Shown: positions 12,421-26,404, numbered from the stretch's first letter. The stretch: 64,000 bases of DNA from Paraspadella gotoi (GCA_051294375.1 CM119264.1:6201110-6265109), one strand, 5' to 3'. Notes: generated by a model not told the origin, from the letters alone. Numbers and translations are program-made.

Positions 12421-15400
12421 ACTCAGAGAGCCACGCGCCTTGCCTACAGGTCCGAATTCGAGAATTGCGGATGACTGCACAGCCAGCCTTCAGCTTACCC
12501 CGCTGAGTCCCAGCGGTTTCTGTGGGCCCGATCGAAGCAGCCCGCGATATGGCCACAAGGATGATAAATGAAAAAATCAATTTGTTGTTATTTTTCCTTT
12601 TAACAGTTTAGAGAAAATATGAAAAATTCTATTAGTTATATCTAATTTCGCTCTGTCGAAAAGCCGAGAAATTAAATTTAAATTCTTTGTATTACACCAT
12701 TTTGAGTTTCGAAGTTTTGGCGGAGATCTATCTCTTATATTCGATTGGTGAACTGTCGATTTGAACGAATGATCCTTCTCTTTCGCTTTAATAGTTAGCC
12801 AAGAACGATTGGAATTCCAGAGCCCGAGCTAGGTCGACGTGTTAGGGAGATGTGTAAAACAAATTCCTTAATTCGATTTCTAACTATTGCGTCATTTGAT
12901 ACCACTTTTATTGTTTATTTTGAAATTTGCCGGCCTATTTTGCAGATTCTGCTATTGCTTATTGCTTATCGTGTATTACTGTGTACTGATTATGCTACCT
13001 GAATTTTGTTATTGAGTTACTTTTTTTTTTCGGCCCTCAACTTTTACACTTTTGAATAATTAATAATCTACTTAATTTGATTAATTATATTTTAGGAGGC
13101 GGTGTCAGAAGTATTAAAAAGAGTTGTTGTGTTTTCGTTTCGGCCTCGTTCTTTATTACAAAAGTATTGGCCTTCGCTGAATTGTAAACAAAACGCTTTT
13201 GCGTTCTCGATGCCTTGTAATTTCTTCCAGTCGACTGATTTTGCGCCGCGTAACCAATTTGTAATTCTCTCCCGTTAATTTTCGTTTTGTTCACGGTTAT
13301 TTAATATAATCATAATGAATACTCAATCCTCTTTAATATATTAGGCTAAAATAGATTCGTCAATATTACAGGAGTTAGTAATTAAAGACGGACAGAAATG
13401 GAAAATTAAATTATCTTATTAAAAAATTAAATTTTTCATAGAGGATGTTGATAGGAGAGGAGAAAAGAGGCTGAGGAGGAGGAGGAGGAGGAGGATGAGA
13501 ACATTAGTCCACGTTCTCGACTCTATTTCATTTCCGCGTCTATGTCATCTCTCTCTTTCTATCTCGCTATCTCTCTATCTCTCTATCTCTCTCCAATTTC
13601 ACCCTGAAATTGAAGAGTTATCATTAACATTCACCCCTCTCTCGTGTTCATCAATGATTATGTTATGCACGTTTGTCGTCTTTGTCGGCATTTTCGTCAA
13701 ACGACAGTCGCCATCGTCTCGTCATGTCTTCGTCGCCCTCACCCTGTCGTTCGCCTCCTAGTTGCTGTCAATCAATCGTCTTATCACTTGCGACTAAAGG
13801 CTTTAGGGTCCACCTACTGTCTAAGTGGTAATTACGCTTGCGAGAGCTGCGCTTTGTCAAATGAAGGGAGGGAGGAGGGGGGGAGGCAGGATAGGGGAGT
13901 AAGGTGGGTACCCTCGACTCAGAACAGTCGGGATCCGCGCTTTTTCTCTAGCTTGCATCTCTTCTTTGCCCGAAAATTCGTACCTGTACTACTGCTAGTC
14001 GAATCAACCGCAGCTCAATGGCGATGCTTTGTCGTCCTCGTCGTTGCTCGTCGTTGTCTCGTCGATCGTCGTCGTCGTTGTCGACGTCAACAAAAGGCAT
14101 TTTACGATTTAGGCCCAGGCGAATGGCTTCACAAAAAGGGCAGGAGAGAAGAGAAGTGAGAAGAAAGAAAGGGAAAGAGAAGTGAAAAGAGGGAGGAGAG
14201 TAGAAAGAAGAAAGAGAAGGAAAAAGAGAGAAGGATTGTGAGGCGTGAGATTCGACAAGTGAAAGTCAGCGACGTGAGAAAAGTTGACAACTAACATATT
14301 TCGGTCCGATTCTCGTCATAATGTAGACATCGCGCGCGCCTGCGCCCGCTGCTCGCCCGCCGCGCCGCCGCCGCCAATCTCTCTCATGGCGCGGTCGCTC
14401 TCGCGACCTCATCTACGTGATGAAAGGCGGCGGCGTGGCGACTACGGACGTCAGCGTCAAATCGTTGTATTTTTGGCGCTTTTGTGACGTCATTTGTTGA
14501 GGTGATTTACCGACAGTGAAACTCGACGGTCTCACCGACTCATTAGGTATGCGCCTCGTGACGGATAGAAGCCTTTGGGAGAGAGGGAGCAAAGTCGGGA
14601 GCAGAAAGAGTAGATGAGAGAGAGAGATGAGAGAGAGTAGAGAGAGGAGAGAGAGAGAGACGAGTGATTTTTCTCCTCTTCTTCTCTTTCTATTCCATGC
14701 ATGCGGTACTTATCGAATGATTGTTGATCACGTGACCGGCGGTGTTTTCTACGGATTGTTACGCCCTCGTCGCCCAGGTTCGGTTCATGTGGGGCTATCC
14801 TCAGAACAGAGAGTTCCTCCTCTGTGGCACTACCCAAGCGGATGTGAATAAATGATATATATAATCATTAGTGATGATATTTGAGTAAGATTTAAGAGAG
14901 CCGAGGGAGAGAGAAAGGAGATTGAGAGAGAGAGAGAGAGAGGAGAGAGACGAGAGAAAGAGAGAGAGACGAGAACGAATTGCGGCGATGAATTCTGAAT
15001 CTCGTCTTCTTCGACTCATCGGATCGAGCGATTTGATTCCTGAGGGGATTTCGGATCGCCGGTCGTGAGAATGCGTATCGACGGGAGAGGAGGAGAGGAA
15101 GGAGTGAGGGGAGGAGAAGAGGCGGAAGAGGAATAGAGAGGAGGGGTGGAAGGAGGAGAGAGAGGAGAGGGGGGGGGAAAGAAGGGGAGAGGTGGCAGAA
15201 CGTGGCCGATAGAGCGAGGGTCAAGGAGAGGAAAAAGATGCGGGTATAGGGCAGGCCGAAAGGGGCGAAATTACATCGATCGGAGAAATTACGCTTGTAC
15301 AATTCCGGCGAGGGGAATGGGCTCGTAGTCGCTCTTGCCGCGGGATATAAAAAGTACAAGGTCGCCCTACAGTGCATTAAAGGAGGGGACAACTTTTTTT

Positions 15401-16141
15401 GGTAGTAAAGGATAATAACGCGAGAGAGAGAAGCGATACTTAACAAAAATGGAAGCGAATTCAAGAAATTGCGGAAAGAGAAAGAAGAAAAGATAGAAAG
15501 AAGCAGAAAAAGAAAGAAAGAAGGAAAGAAAGAAAAGAAGATAAGAGAGAAAGAAAGAAAGAAAATGATGAGAAAGATTAGAAGGAAAAAAGGATAGAAT
15601 CAGTTAAGATAAAACAAGCTAACTAGGTAAAGTGACAACAAATGAACAACAACAAAAATAAAAGGTTATCCATAATTAGCAACCCTTCAAGTATCGGAAA
15701 ACCCGTAGAAGTCAAATGGTGCTAAAAAAAAAATGAGAGAGAGAGAGGAGAGAGACGAGAGAGAGAAGAAGAGAGAGAAGAGAAAGAAAGAGGATAGAGA
15801 AAATTTATTACGCTATTTCCACTCTCTATATTCTTTAATTTTATATTTTTTATTATTAATAAAAAGATCCTTTGAATTCAAGACTTAACTTCCTACGATT
15901 AATCAATTCCACAGAATTTCTTCGCATCTCTCCGTTTTTTCTCGTAGGCGACGCTAATGGAGTTGTTTCTGCCTTTTGTTCGTTCCGCTTCCAACTTTCG
16001 TTAATTAACTCTTTTCCATGGGGCAAATGAGTTTATTGATTTTATTTCGTCCCGTTATTTTCGATATTTCCCCTTTCATGGCCAACATGAAATGAGTGTT
16101 TGAATTATATATTATTATTATATCGTCCCTCCTTCCTCTCT

Positions 16142-16174
<33 letters not shown>

Positions 16175-17050
16175 TCTCTCCCCCTTTACAAATTCCCGTC
16201 ATTTGGCGCGAATCCAGCAAAATATGAGCGCATTAACTGTCATGACTTCTGTCAACCTTTTTATCGAATCAGCCTTCCCCCCAAAAAATGTTTTTCTCTC
16301 TTCTTTTTATTTACCGAAGGTCCAGAGTTAAAAGGAAACGGTTTGGGTAAAAGTGTAACGGTATACCGTTTGCGTCCGTTCGTAGACCCTTCTCTGTATG
16401 TCAGTTCATAACATCAGTATGTAAAGTGTTATGTTTGCCTCTGCTCTCATATAATTAGCTCTGATTTTCCTTACCGTTTATGTGCACTTTTCTCCACGAA
16501 CCCACATATAAACGTGCAGACATGATGTCAGTAACCGAAGTCCGCAAAATGGCGCCCGAAGCCACAAATATAGACCAGATGTGAAAATAGGCGACATTAT
16601 TACGTCGCGCAAAGGACGCCAACTGGACCTTGGGGAATCGCGTCCGCGGCGTCAAAATGAGTCGCTTGACTCGAACCTCAGAATTAACGTTCAATACAAT
16701 GAAGAAAAAGCGCATATTCAAATGACAGTTGCGGATTATGTCGCAGACTGAATGATATTTGTGACCCCATCGAATACAGCAGAGTCATGTCAGCGCCAAA
16801 CTGTGCCGATGAGTTGGGCGGCGGGTTCACGTTGGAGCCAAACAATTCGTCCTTGCGAAAAGCAAAGAAGAATAAACGGTCTTTTTTTGGGGAGAAGTTA
16901 CTCTTCCTCGCGAGGTCGAAAATGGACAGTGACCTCGCAGTGAGAGAGAGAGAGAGAGAGAGGAAGAGAAGAGAGAGAGAGGAGAGAGACAGAGAGAGGA
17001 GAGAGAAGAGAAGAGAGAGGGAAGAAGGGAGGAGAGAGAGAGAGAGAGAG
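12421..17050. repeat. Long repeat unit U, copy C
   Basis: Third copy, collinear with 3,373-7,900. The leading 275 bases match copy B almost exactly; the rest shows the same elements in the same order ((TCG)n near 14,040, GC-rich run near 14,330, (GA)n near 14,620, (CT)n near 16,135-16,190) with many one-base indels. Unlike copy B it continues without a gap into 17,054-20,402. Confidence 0.8.
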
Positions 17051-17241
17051 TAAGAAGAGGGAATAAAAAAAAGAGAAGAAAAGACAATAAAAGGGGGGAA
17101 AATAAAAAAGATCAAGTTTTATTTGGCTTCTCCTAGGTTTTCGCTGTGTCGGCAAGCGTTGGAGGGCCGTGGTGGTGAAATCCTTCAGACCGCTTGTCCT
17201 TTGACAATTGGCTCATAAAGAAGAGCAAGAGAGAAGAGAAG

Positions 17242-17299
<58 letters not shown>

Positions 17300-17300
<1 letters not shown>

Positions 17301-20300
17301 GATTACAATACACATGGAGACCTTGCGCTCTCTCTGGCGATCTTTCGTACAAGATTATGTGTTGTGTTTGAATAAAAAAAATCGTTGGTCTGGAGGGAAA
17401 TATAAAAATATAGAAGCTTTAATTACAAGTAGCACCGATGCGTTTCGACTCATGAGGCCACGAGAAGCTAGAACCTAATTCCGGTTCAGGGCCTCATAGA
17501 GAAAAGCGGCTGTCTCTTTCGTTTCGCTTTAAAGATGCGATGGATGCGTTGTGGACGCATCTCGATATGAACCCTTTTTTGACACCTGTCTGTCTGGCGG
17601 TCTCTTCTATCTCATCTGTCCATCCCTTCGAGTGTCTGTCTATGAGCCTACCTACCGACCTGCCTATAATTTTTACTATTAGTCCGTCTGTCCGGCTCTC
17701 CGTCTGAGTGATGCATCAAAGCGAAATCTTTTTTTATTTTGTTTCTTAATTTGTTTATATTTTTTTTTTCTTTTCTCTTCGCGCGCGAGAGGAAATTTGT
17801 GGTTCATCGGAGCCAATAACTTTACAGCCGCCGAGTAACCGAAGCTTTTGGGATGAAATTGCATCGCGTCCATCCGAAGGTTTTGGGTGGAGATGCTGGA
17901 CTCCAATTATCGAAGGCTGGGGGGGGTGTGGGGGTGTTGTGGAGAGGGGGAAGGGGATTGGGTCGATGAAGAATGAAGAGAGAAAAGGATTGATGGATGG
18001 AGATGGACGATGACAGGGAAAGGAAATGAATGAGAGAAACAAAATGATGGAGATAAAATCGTTGGAGCATTAGGTAATGATGGAAAGAAGAAGCATAAAG
18101 AGATAAATGATAATAATATATGAATTGATGGAGAGAAAGGAAAGGATGGAAAGAAAGAAAAGTATAACGAGCTAACATAATGATGGAGAGAAACGCTACG
18201 ATGCACGCGAGTGTTCGAAATTGATGGAGAGAAAGAAATCGATGAAAAGAAACGAAAGAACCGAAAGATTAGGAATCCATTGGGAGTTAAAAATCGATGG
18301 GTGAAAAAGATGAGGAGATTTCGTTGGGAATAGAGGATACGTCAAAACGAAGTGAGAAATGAAGGAGGGAAAAAATGAAGCGAATTATGGGAGAGCAGAC
18401 GGCGTTGGGTGGTAAAGGAAGCGAGTGGAGTTGCCATCAGGTCAGGTGGCATCTGCCGGCGTCATGTGGCGTCTTAAGATGGTGTCAAAGTGGTTCAGAT
18501 ATTGATAGTGAGGTATTTTGTGGTGTTGTCTTTAAGCGACAGGTGCCGTCATGTGGTGTTTAGTGACGACAGGTGGCGTCAGGTGTTGTCAGATGGCGAA
18601 GAGAAGCGTCAAATGGCGTCAAGGAATCGAGATGGCCTGAGACTTGAGAAGCAAGAAAGTTGAGACGTGGATGATGTTGAGAAATAATGAAAGAAGAATT
18701 GAAAGAGAAATTGAAAGAGAAATTGAAAGAGGAGAAAAGTAAGGAAATTAAGGGTGAGTAAGCCATGAGTTAGCTTTGGGTAAGGAGTGGGAAAAGATGT
18801 GGGAATCGATAAAGGGTCGACGGTCGAGCTGGGGATTCGATAAGAGAATCGAGAGTCAGAAACAGAGAGAGATGGAGTGGCTGAGAGGCAAAGAGACTTA
18901 AAAGGCGGGTCCCTCGACGAGCGTTTCTCGTCAACGACTTCTCTTAGACGTCGCCAAATCCTCCCTTCAAACTTTTCTTTTCTTTATCCTTTCTATCTTG
19001 TTTTTTTTATTTATTTTTTGTTGTTTTTATTTTCTTATCTTTTGTATATATATTTTTTTCTTTATAGTCTCTTTTCTTCCCTCTCTTTCCTCAATTTTTA
19101 TTTTTTTGGGGCGGTAGGGACCCAACTAGGGTTTATTCTTTCTCTCTATTTTTATTTACTGCCTTTGTTCCTTTTTAGTTGCGCCGCGAGTACTCGCGGA
19201 GCAACTCTATAAGTCACTTTTCGGTCGGTCGGTCGGTCTGTCCGTCAGTCTGTCCCACTTACGTTAAAAACGCTTATAACTTGCTTATAGTTTGTTGCTC
19301 ATTTGTTAAAAATCTAATCTAAGCAACTACTGGCGTCGCCTTTTATTTTAAAAAAAAAGATAAGTAAAAAAAAAGTAATGCGGCGCAACACCTTGGAATA
19401 ACCGTTCCTTGTTCTAACACTTTTCAATCCATCTTATTATTTTTTACATTCAACCCGAGGTTAAGGGACCCCGCGATTTATTAACAAAACTTCACTTTAG
19501 TTTTTTTTCTTGTGTTCCGTGTTATCATTTTTTTTGTGCCGTAATTTCCCCCTCTTTAATCGCTGATTGGTTTTTTGAATTTTTTTCGGTTCAACTTCTT
19601 TTCCGACTGAGCTGAGGGAGATCTTATTTTTACAAACTGCGCAGTTTTTTTTTTGTTTCTTTGGTTCCTCTCCACTTTTTCCAATTTCTGTCCATGACTA
19701 ACGTTAGTGTTTTTCTCTCAGGCCAGATGGCGCTTTAGCAACGTGGTCGAATTTCATCCACGTCCTGGTTTATTGCAGAAACACAACGTCGACGACTGCC
19801 CGATGTGAGAGAGTAAAACGACGACGACGACGACGACGACGACGACGTCCGGTCGGAAATGAAATGTACTCGTCGCTTATTCCACGAATGGATTTAATTC
19901 TTCATCGAAATTGGAAGCGAATCAGACCAAAGAGAGAATTTTATGGAGAAGATAAGAATTGGAATCTCGTCGACTTTCAGTCTCGTGAATCGAAAAAATT
20001 AAAATGGCTAAAAAAAATCTATTAATTAGCCATTTGAAAAAAGAAGTACCGAGATTAACAGTTAACGAAATTTAACGAAATTTTAAAATTAAAAACGTTG
20101 TCGTAGTTGTGGTCGTCATCTTTGCGGTCGAATTGATTTCATTAACAATTGATTTTACATTCCTCGACCTAATCTCGGTCAACTTGAGAAGAAATGTTGC
20201 CCACCTTCGCAATGGGTAATGACAAAGATAGAGAACCAGAAAGACACGCTGAAAGAAAGAGAGAGTCAGAAAGACAGAAACTTCGTTATAACTTCGTTAA

Positions 20301-20402
20301 ATCCAACTTGGTTCGTAATCTAATTGCCTCCATTCGCACTCAAACTCCCACGAAACGAATTCTAATCCATAGTTGAATAACCGCTTGGTTAAAACTTAAA
20401 TA
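17300..20402. repeat. Inverted duplicate arm 2
   Basis: Reverse complement of 8,345-11,470; homology ends at TAATGA (20,402) against 8,345. It contains the 30-bp palindrome at 19,177-19,206, (ACG)n at 19,820-19,845 and CT-rich strings. No coding unit recognised. Confidence 0.8.
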
Positions 20403-20464
20403 ATGAACTAAAAAGCTCGGTTAAATTAGTCTTTCTGCGTTGAAAAAGCAAAGTTTGGTGAACC

Positions 20465-20508
<44 letters not shown>

Positions 20509-21133
20509 GGGCAAAAGGCGTTCATCTTCTATTGGATTTTTAAGTGAAACTCGACAGTGACTGTTAACCATGAGATTATGTTGACAGTAATCCATGAGAG
20601 ATTTATTCGCCTCGCTTGTCAATGTCGTCTCACTCTTTNNNNNNNNNNNNNNNNNNNNNNNNNNNNNNNNNNNNNNNNNNNNNNNNNNNNNNNNNNNNNN
20701 NNNNNNNNNNNNNNNNNNNNNNNNNNNNNNNNNNNNNNNNNNNNNNNNNNNNNNNNNNNNNNNNNNNNNNNNNNNNNNNNNNNNNNNNNNNNNNNNNNNN
20801 NNNNNNNNNNNNNNNNNNNNNNNNNNNNNNNNNTTTCTCTCAGGCTCTGACTCTCACTCCCTCCAGCCCGCCGGATTATTGCGTGCCTCGGGATTTTTTT
20901 GCAAGGAACCTCTTTGTTTTTTATTCGTAAGAATTTCTCTTTTTTCTTTTCTCTCGCAAGAAGTTAAAAAGAAAAAGCAATAATACAATCATGGGTTTTT
21001 TTGGGGGGTTGAAAAGTCGTAAAGGGAATAAGAAATAAAAGAAATAAAGAATAAGGAGACACATTTTCTGGGAAAATGCCCCAAGCAAAATGTCAGTCAT
21101 TGAGAGAGTACATTCTCGGCCAAGTACGGAGCA

Positions 21134-21186
<53 letters not shown>

Positions 21187-21911
21187 CTTTGTTGAATTTA
21201 GTTGTTACAATATTCATTCATTCCTTCTTACTTCTTCTCTTTCTCCTTAAAATAAAACCGAACCCTTTCACCACCTTTCTTTTCCCCGAGTCATTAAGAC
21301 CCTCGCCTCCCTTCCTCACCCCAACTCGACCCTCCCCCTTTACCCCCCCCTTCCACTTCCACCTTCCCCCCTCCCACCTTCCCCCCTTTCGTCCGAATCG
21401 AATTCGAGTTCCTGAGGGAGAAAAATTTGTTGGCGAACCCCTGGGGACGCTTGCCCTTTCTTCGTCCGAACTTCGAGGAAACGTTGTTGGGTGGAAAGTG
21501 GGGGATGGTGTCAAAGGGTGGGATGGGGTGGTGAAGGAGGCGAGGGTGGATCGAGGTAGAAAGGGTGAACATGAACTTGGTGTTAGGGCGGAATGAAACT
21601 GTCGAAAATCGCCGTGGTTGCGGTTCGGCGCTGCAATGGAAAATGGACCATCTGCCAGTTTAAATTAGACGCGGACAAAAAAGAATCGTTTCTTCCGCGT
21701 TATTGTTGGTCAAATTTGAAACAGGATCGGTCGATATTTATCGCCTTCTGTTTTTCAGCTAGTTTTGGCTGTTTTACTGAGAACTACTCTTGTTCAATAC
21801 TATACTAAATTGTCGTTGCCAACTTGATGGGACGAAACTTTAAATAGAAAAAGGGAATTCATTCAAGTTATTTCTTTATTTCTACAAATTTCTTTTTATT
21901 CATTCTTTTTT

Positions 21912-21994
<83 letters not shown>

Positions 21995-22011
21995 CTCTTT
22001 CTTTCTTTTTT

Positions 22012-22055
<44 letters not shown>

Positions 22056-22405
22056 TCATTTTTTTTCTCTTTATTCAATTTTTCTTCATATCTATCTTTT
22101 TCTCTATCAGAATCAGAGGGAAATCAACGAAAAAAAAAGTAAAAATTTAAGTGATAAAATAAGGAAGATTAGCAAATCAGTAGAGGGCAAAGAAAAAAGA
22201 GAGAAATTGAGAGAAAAGATTCTAGTAAATCGAAGGAAAAAGAAAAGTAAAGAAGAAAGAAAGAAATGGCGTCGCTTTTAACTAAAGGAAGAAGAAAAAG
22301 GAGATAATAAATGGAGACATTTAATCTCGGAGGAGAAATAAGATGCGTTCGATTCAAAACCGAATTATTGCCTCAAGGTTATCAAAGTGAGAAAGTGTTA
22401 AAGAA

Positions 22406-22438
<33 letters not shown>

Positions 22439-22840
22439 AAGAATGACAGCTGTAACCTATCAAGTATCTATCTATCTGTTAATTTCATTACATTACGTAG
22501 TATCATTGCCATAGTAAAGACCCTACGAAAAAAAATTTCTTCCTGTATCATATTCGAAGAGAGTATTGTTTCGGTTGCCAAGAGACGAAAACAAAGAGAA
22601 AACCTCTAACCCTCTCGTCTTATCTGATGAAAATATACAACGTTGACGAAAAAAAATAATAGAGGGAGTTTTCGTGAGAATTCTTTGTTTGTTTTCATTC
22701 TGCTGACGGAGAAAAATATAGAAGGACAGTCGAGATTTATTCCTTTGCCTTTTGGAGCGGAATATTTAAATAAATTGTGCTTTATCCAAATTTGACGTTT
22801 GTTTTTTGTTTAAATGGCTAACAATTAGGTTTTTTCCTAC
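20403..22840. other. Non-coding stretch with simple repeats and a 195-N gap
   Basis: Holds (GA)n at 20,468-20,511, an N run at 20,639-20,833, (CT)n at 21,137-21,188, a (CTTT)n tract at about 21,907-22,059 and (GAC)n at 22,406-22,438. Short open frames here are lysine/glutamate, serine/leucine or threonine runs from these repeats. No splice-bounded coding segment stands out. Confidence 0.6.
21907..22059. repeat. (CTTT)n microsatellite
   Basis: About 150 bases of CTTT repeats with few interruptions. It is useful for comparison with the (GGGC)-like runs at 43,330-43,550, which are what such a tract would look like with T read as G. Confidence 0.95.
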
Positions 22841-22862
22841 AGACTTACTTAATGGCTTCCCT

Positions 22863-22865
<3 letters not shown>

Positions 22866-22943
<78 letters not shown>
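22866..22943. repeat. (CT)n microsatellite
   Basis: Uninterrupted CT repeat of 78 bases. Confidence 0.97.
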
Positions 22944-22946
<3 letters not shown>

Positions 22947-23219
22947 TGCCCAGGATATCGCGTCCCCTGAGATGCATATCTGACTCTGAAATCATTAGAA
23001 CCGAAAAAAAAAATCTCCGTTTTTCTTTTGATATCTTTCGAAAATTCCCCGTCTGCCATCTTGGTCGTTTCGGCTCATCCATGCTTAGCAAGTCACTCCC
23101 TACGACCCTGCTTCCTCCTTCTCCATTTTTACTCCCGCTCATTTCTAATATTTTTTTATATTCTTATAAATTCGATCATTACAATGCCTTCATTTAAGTT
23201 TCTCTTTTCGCACTTCTTA

Positions 23220-23230
23220 TCGTCCTCGTT

Positions 23231-23261
<31 letters not shown>

Positions 23262-23280
23262 TCATCATCATCATCAAATC

Positions 23281-23337
<57 letters not shown>

Positions 23338-23350
23338 AATCATCATCGTG
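23220..23350. repeat. (TCG)n/(TCA)n compound microsatellite
   Basis: TCG triplets pass into TCA triplets and then ATC triplets with an interruption at CAAATCAATCATC. Long poly-Ser or poly-Met open frames over it are by-products of the triplet repeat. Confidence 0.95.
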
Positions 23351-23620
23351 ATCGTCGTTTTATTTGTAATCCTCGTCAGCAGCATCGTTTTCATCTTTGT
23401 CGTCGTCACCTGGCCGCGAATCCCGGGACGGCTGGGGCTGCGGCGTCGGCAGCGGCGGCGACGGCGCCATTTCCGGTTCCGCCGTCACATTCACGATTCC
23501 ATCGACTTTGGCCTGGAACTGTCGCGGAAATATGATGTTGTCACGCAACATTGGTCCGTCCCATAGATTCCTCTCTTTGGCGGCGCGAGGCGCTGTTTTG
23601 TAAGAGTTTTCTCGGAAAAG

Positions 23621-23723
<103 letters not shown>

Positions 23724-24487
23724 AGATAATTTTTGAAATTTGGAGCTCTCGCGTTGGCCTAGTATTATTTTTTTTTATATAATTAGTATCTTTTTCTTTT
23801 GCCTTCTTTACGATGCAATTTGACAATTATTAGTTTCTTCTATCAGCTCCGTCCGATTTATTTTTTTTCTTTTCTCGACTGGTTTTTATATTCTCGGCCT
23901 TTCCTTTCAATAATTGATCCTCGGTTTTACGTCGAGCGTTAAATTCATTTTTATTTCCTTCTTTAAGGAGGCGATGGCGGTGGTGGTGGCGGAAGTGGTG
24001 GCGGAGGTGGTAAGGGGAGTGTTTACCACCCTTCACAAAGCCGGGCCTAGGGGGGGGGACATGGAGGCTCATGGGGCTGAAAAAAAATATGTATTTAAAA
24101 AACAGAAAAATAAAAATATAAAATAAATAGAACCTGATTTTTGTTTTGTCAGTGCTGGGAAGAGATTTTGCTCAAAGGCGTCGTTGGCGTCGTTGTTAAT
24201 GACTTTAATGACTTGCAAGGATGGCGTTAGTGGTGAGTTTGGTGAATGTGACGTGGTTTAGGAGTTGACGGTTGCATGCCAAGTGATGGACCGGAAAGCT
24301 GAGTCCAAGTGGGAAGTGGGTTTGGGGGCTGATGGAGTCGGGATGAAGTGGAAGGGACGTTTGATGGTGAAAGTTTAGGACTGAGAGTCGGACCTGAGTG
24401 TTTGTGTTTGGAATCGTCATGGTGATTGCATTGGTCAATGGTCGATGAGTTATTCTGTCAGGAAGGAAAACAATTTTAAGTGATCTC

Positions 24488-24662
24488 TTCTTTTCTAGAA
24501 CCTGAGGAAGAGGAGGAAGAGAAGAAGGAGGAGGAAGAGGACAGAAGGAGAAGAAGGAGGAGGAGAAGGAGGAGGAGGAGGAGGAGGAGGAGAAGGAGGA
24601 GGAAAGGGATGAGTTGTGAAGCAGTGATCAGGTAAAAGGATGGTAGCGTCTTTAGCAAGTTT

Positions 24663-24712
<50 letters not shown>

Positions 24713-24715
24713 ACT

Positions 24716-24746
<31 letters not shown>

Positions 24747-24812
24747 TTCTTCTCTCTCTTCTCTCTCTCTCCTCTCTCTCTCGTCTCTCTCTTCTCTCTC
24801 TCTCTCTCTCTC
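24488..24812. repeat. (GGA)n-rich block followed by a (CT)n tract
   Basis: A purine-rich GGA/GAA block (24,488-24,608) precedes a CT tract with scattered interruptions (24,666-24,812). The two are complementary in composition on one strand and could pair as a purine/pyrimidine hairpin or triplex; this is inferred from composition only. Confidence 0.85.
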
Positions 24813-25264
24813 TGTATCAATGATGAGAGCTGCAACAATTTCGTAACATTTTTCCCCCCCAAAAAAGAAATATAAAATGTATAAAATCTAACTAAACGTA
24901 AAATGTGGGAAAACGTAGGAAAACTTTTTCATTCCTTCAAGGTCTTAACGCCTACAGAGGAAATAAGATAAAAAGAAAGAAAAAGAAAAAAGAAACTTTT
25001 GCTAGTCGTTCGGAAATTTTCAAGTTAGAAATTGAGCACTAAGTTCGTGGAGAGCGAAAAATAGGAAAACTTAAAAACCTCTTATGTGGCGTCCGGTTGT
25101 CTTGGCGTCCCGTCTTTAAACTTCCCGTCATATTTCCACGTTCTGCTCTTTATCATCTCGTTAATATTTTTAAACATTCCCGCCATCGTTATTTCTCATT
25201 TTTCTTCATTCTTCTTCATCCAACTTTATCTAATTCTCCCACTTTTAGACAATTTGATTTGCAT

Positions 25265-25425
25265 TTTCGATCTTTGTCCAAATTGGTCCACATTTAACCA
25301 ATTTCGTCCAACTTCCAACTTTGTCCAACTTTGTGCAACTTGGTCCTACTTCTTTCAACTTTGTCCAAATTTGACCAACTTGGTCCAACTATGTCCAACT
25401 TTGTCCAAATTTGACCAACTTCATT
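25265..25425. repeat. Degenerate short minisatellite
   Basis: Repeats of a 10-20 base motif around TTTGTCCAACTT and TTTGACCAACTTGG, about a dozen imperfect units. No gene seen around it. Confidence 0.75.
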
Positions 25426-26249
25426 CCTCATTCGAATCGAATCGACTCGGGTCAATCAAGTGAAGTCGCCAGGGACTTTTGGCGTCTCGAACAATTTGAT
25501 TGAGGCATTGATGATTCTTGGAAATTCTCGCTCTTCCCTCTTGGAACCGAATTGGCATTTCTGGGGCCAAAGGAAGTCGGACGCCAACGGAAATGGAGGA
25601 GAAAATATCTGAGGTGGATTGGATGATGCAACCCTTGGAAAGATTTTATCAAATATGGCATCAAAAAATTACGATGCGAAAGATTGGGTGACGGTATAAG
25701 ATATTAAAAACATAATAAATGTAAAAAAGTGTAAATACATATTGAGATGAAAGATATAAAGATTAAATGGATTGAAGAAAGAAGCATCATGACCAGTAGT
25801 CATCCACCACATTGTGACCACTTCGACCACAAGGATACAACCAATAACCATTCCAACATGTGAATTATTCCGAGAAAAAAAGATGAAAAGATGGAATGAG
25901 GGATATACGACCGAAGCTTCGAGTTTTTGATGCTGTAATAACCGCCGCTCGAAAAAGCGCCGAACACGATTAGGGCTAAAATCCGTGATAAAAATCTTAA
26001 TTATATTAAAAATACAAAAATGTTATTTATTGAAAACTAGTGTTATTATCGTTTTAATCAATATTTTTGTTTAATAGAACAAAAAAAAGTAAATGGTAAC
26101 TCAATAGTATATAAATAACTATGCTATAAAATTATTAAAATTTTTAGAAATTCATATCTTATAAAATATCTTTAATAAATTTTTTTTATAAGTTTTTTAA
26201 AAGCATATCCTACTCGTTGTCTTGTCCAAAAATACCCTCTTTTTCGTAG

Positions 26250-26404
26250 TTCCATTTATGGTCAATAACTGGAGTAGTGGTTCGGCGGCGCCGCCGCCGC
26301 AGCATCCGCCGCCGCCGCCGCAGACGCTGACGAGATCGCAACGATATACATTCCAGAATCCCCCTCGTCGATATTCAGCTCCATTGACTGACTTAACGGA
26401 GTAA
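26250..26404 (+). CDS. Possible terminal coding exon, unrecognised protein
   Basis: A pyrimidine-rich acceptor (CTCTTTTTCGTAG) precedes an open segment ending at TAA (26,402-26,404). It encodes a proline-rich stretch (about residues 15-25) followed by a basic, aromatic tail ending YSAPLTDLTE. AATAAA-type signals follow at about 26,765 and 26,905, which would fit a 3' UTR. I do not recognise the protein and see no matching upstream exon, so it could be a chance open frame. The (CGT)n at 26,439-26,464 would lie in the UTR. Confidence 0.25.

Noticed and set aside
21868-22078. KERKKERK-type frame
   Set aside because: Direct translation of (CTTT)n on the minus strand.
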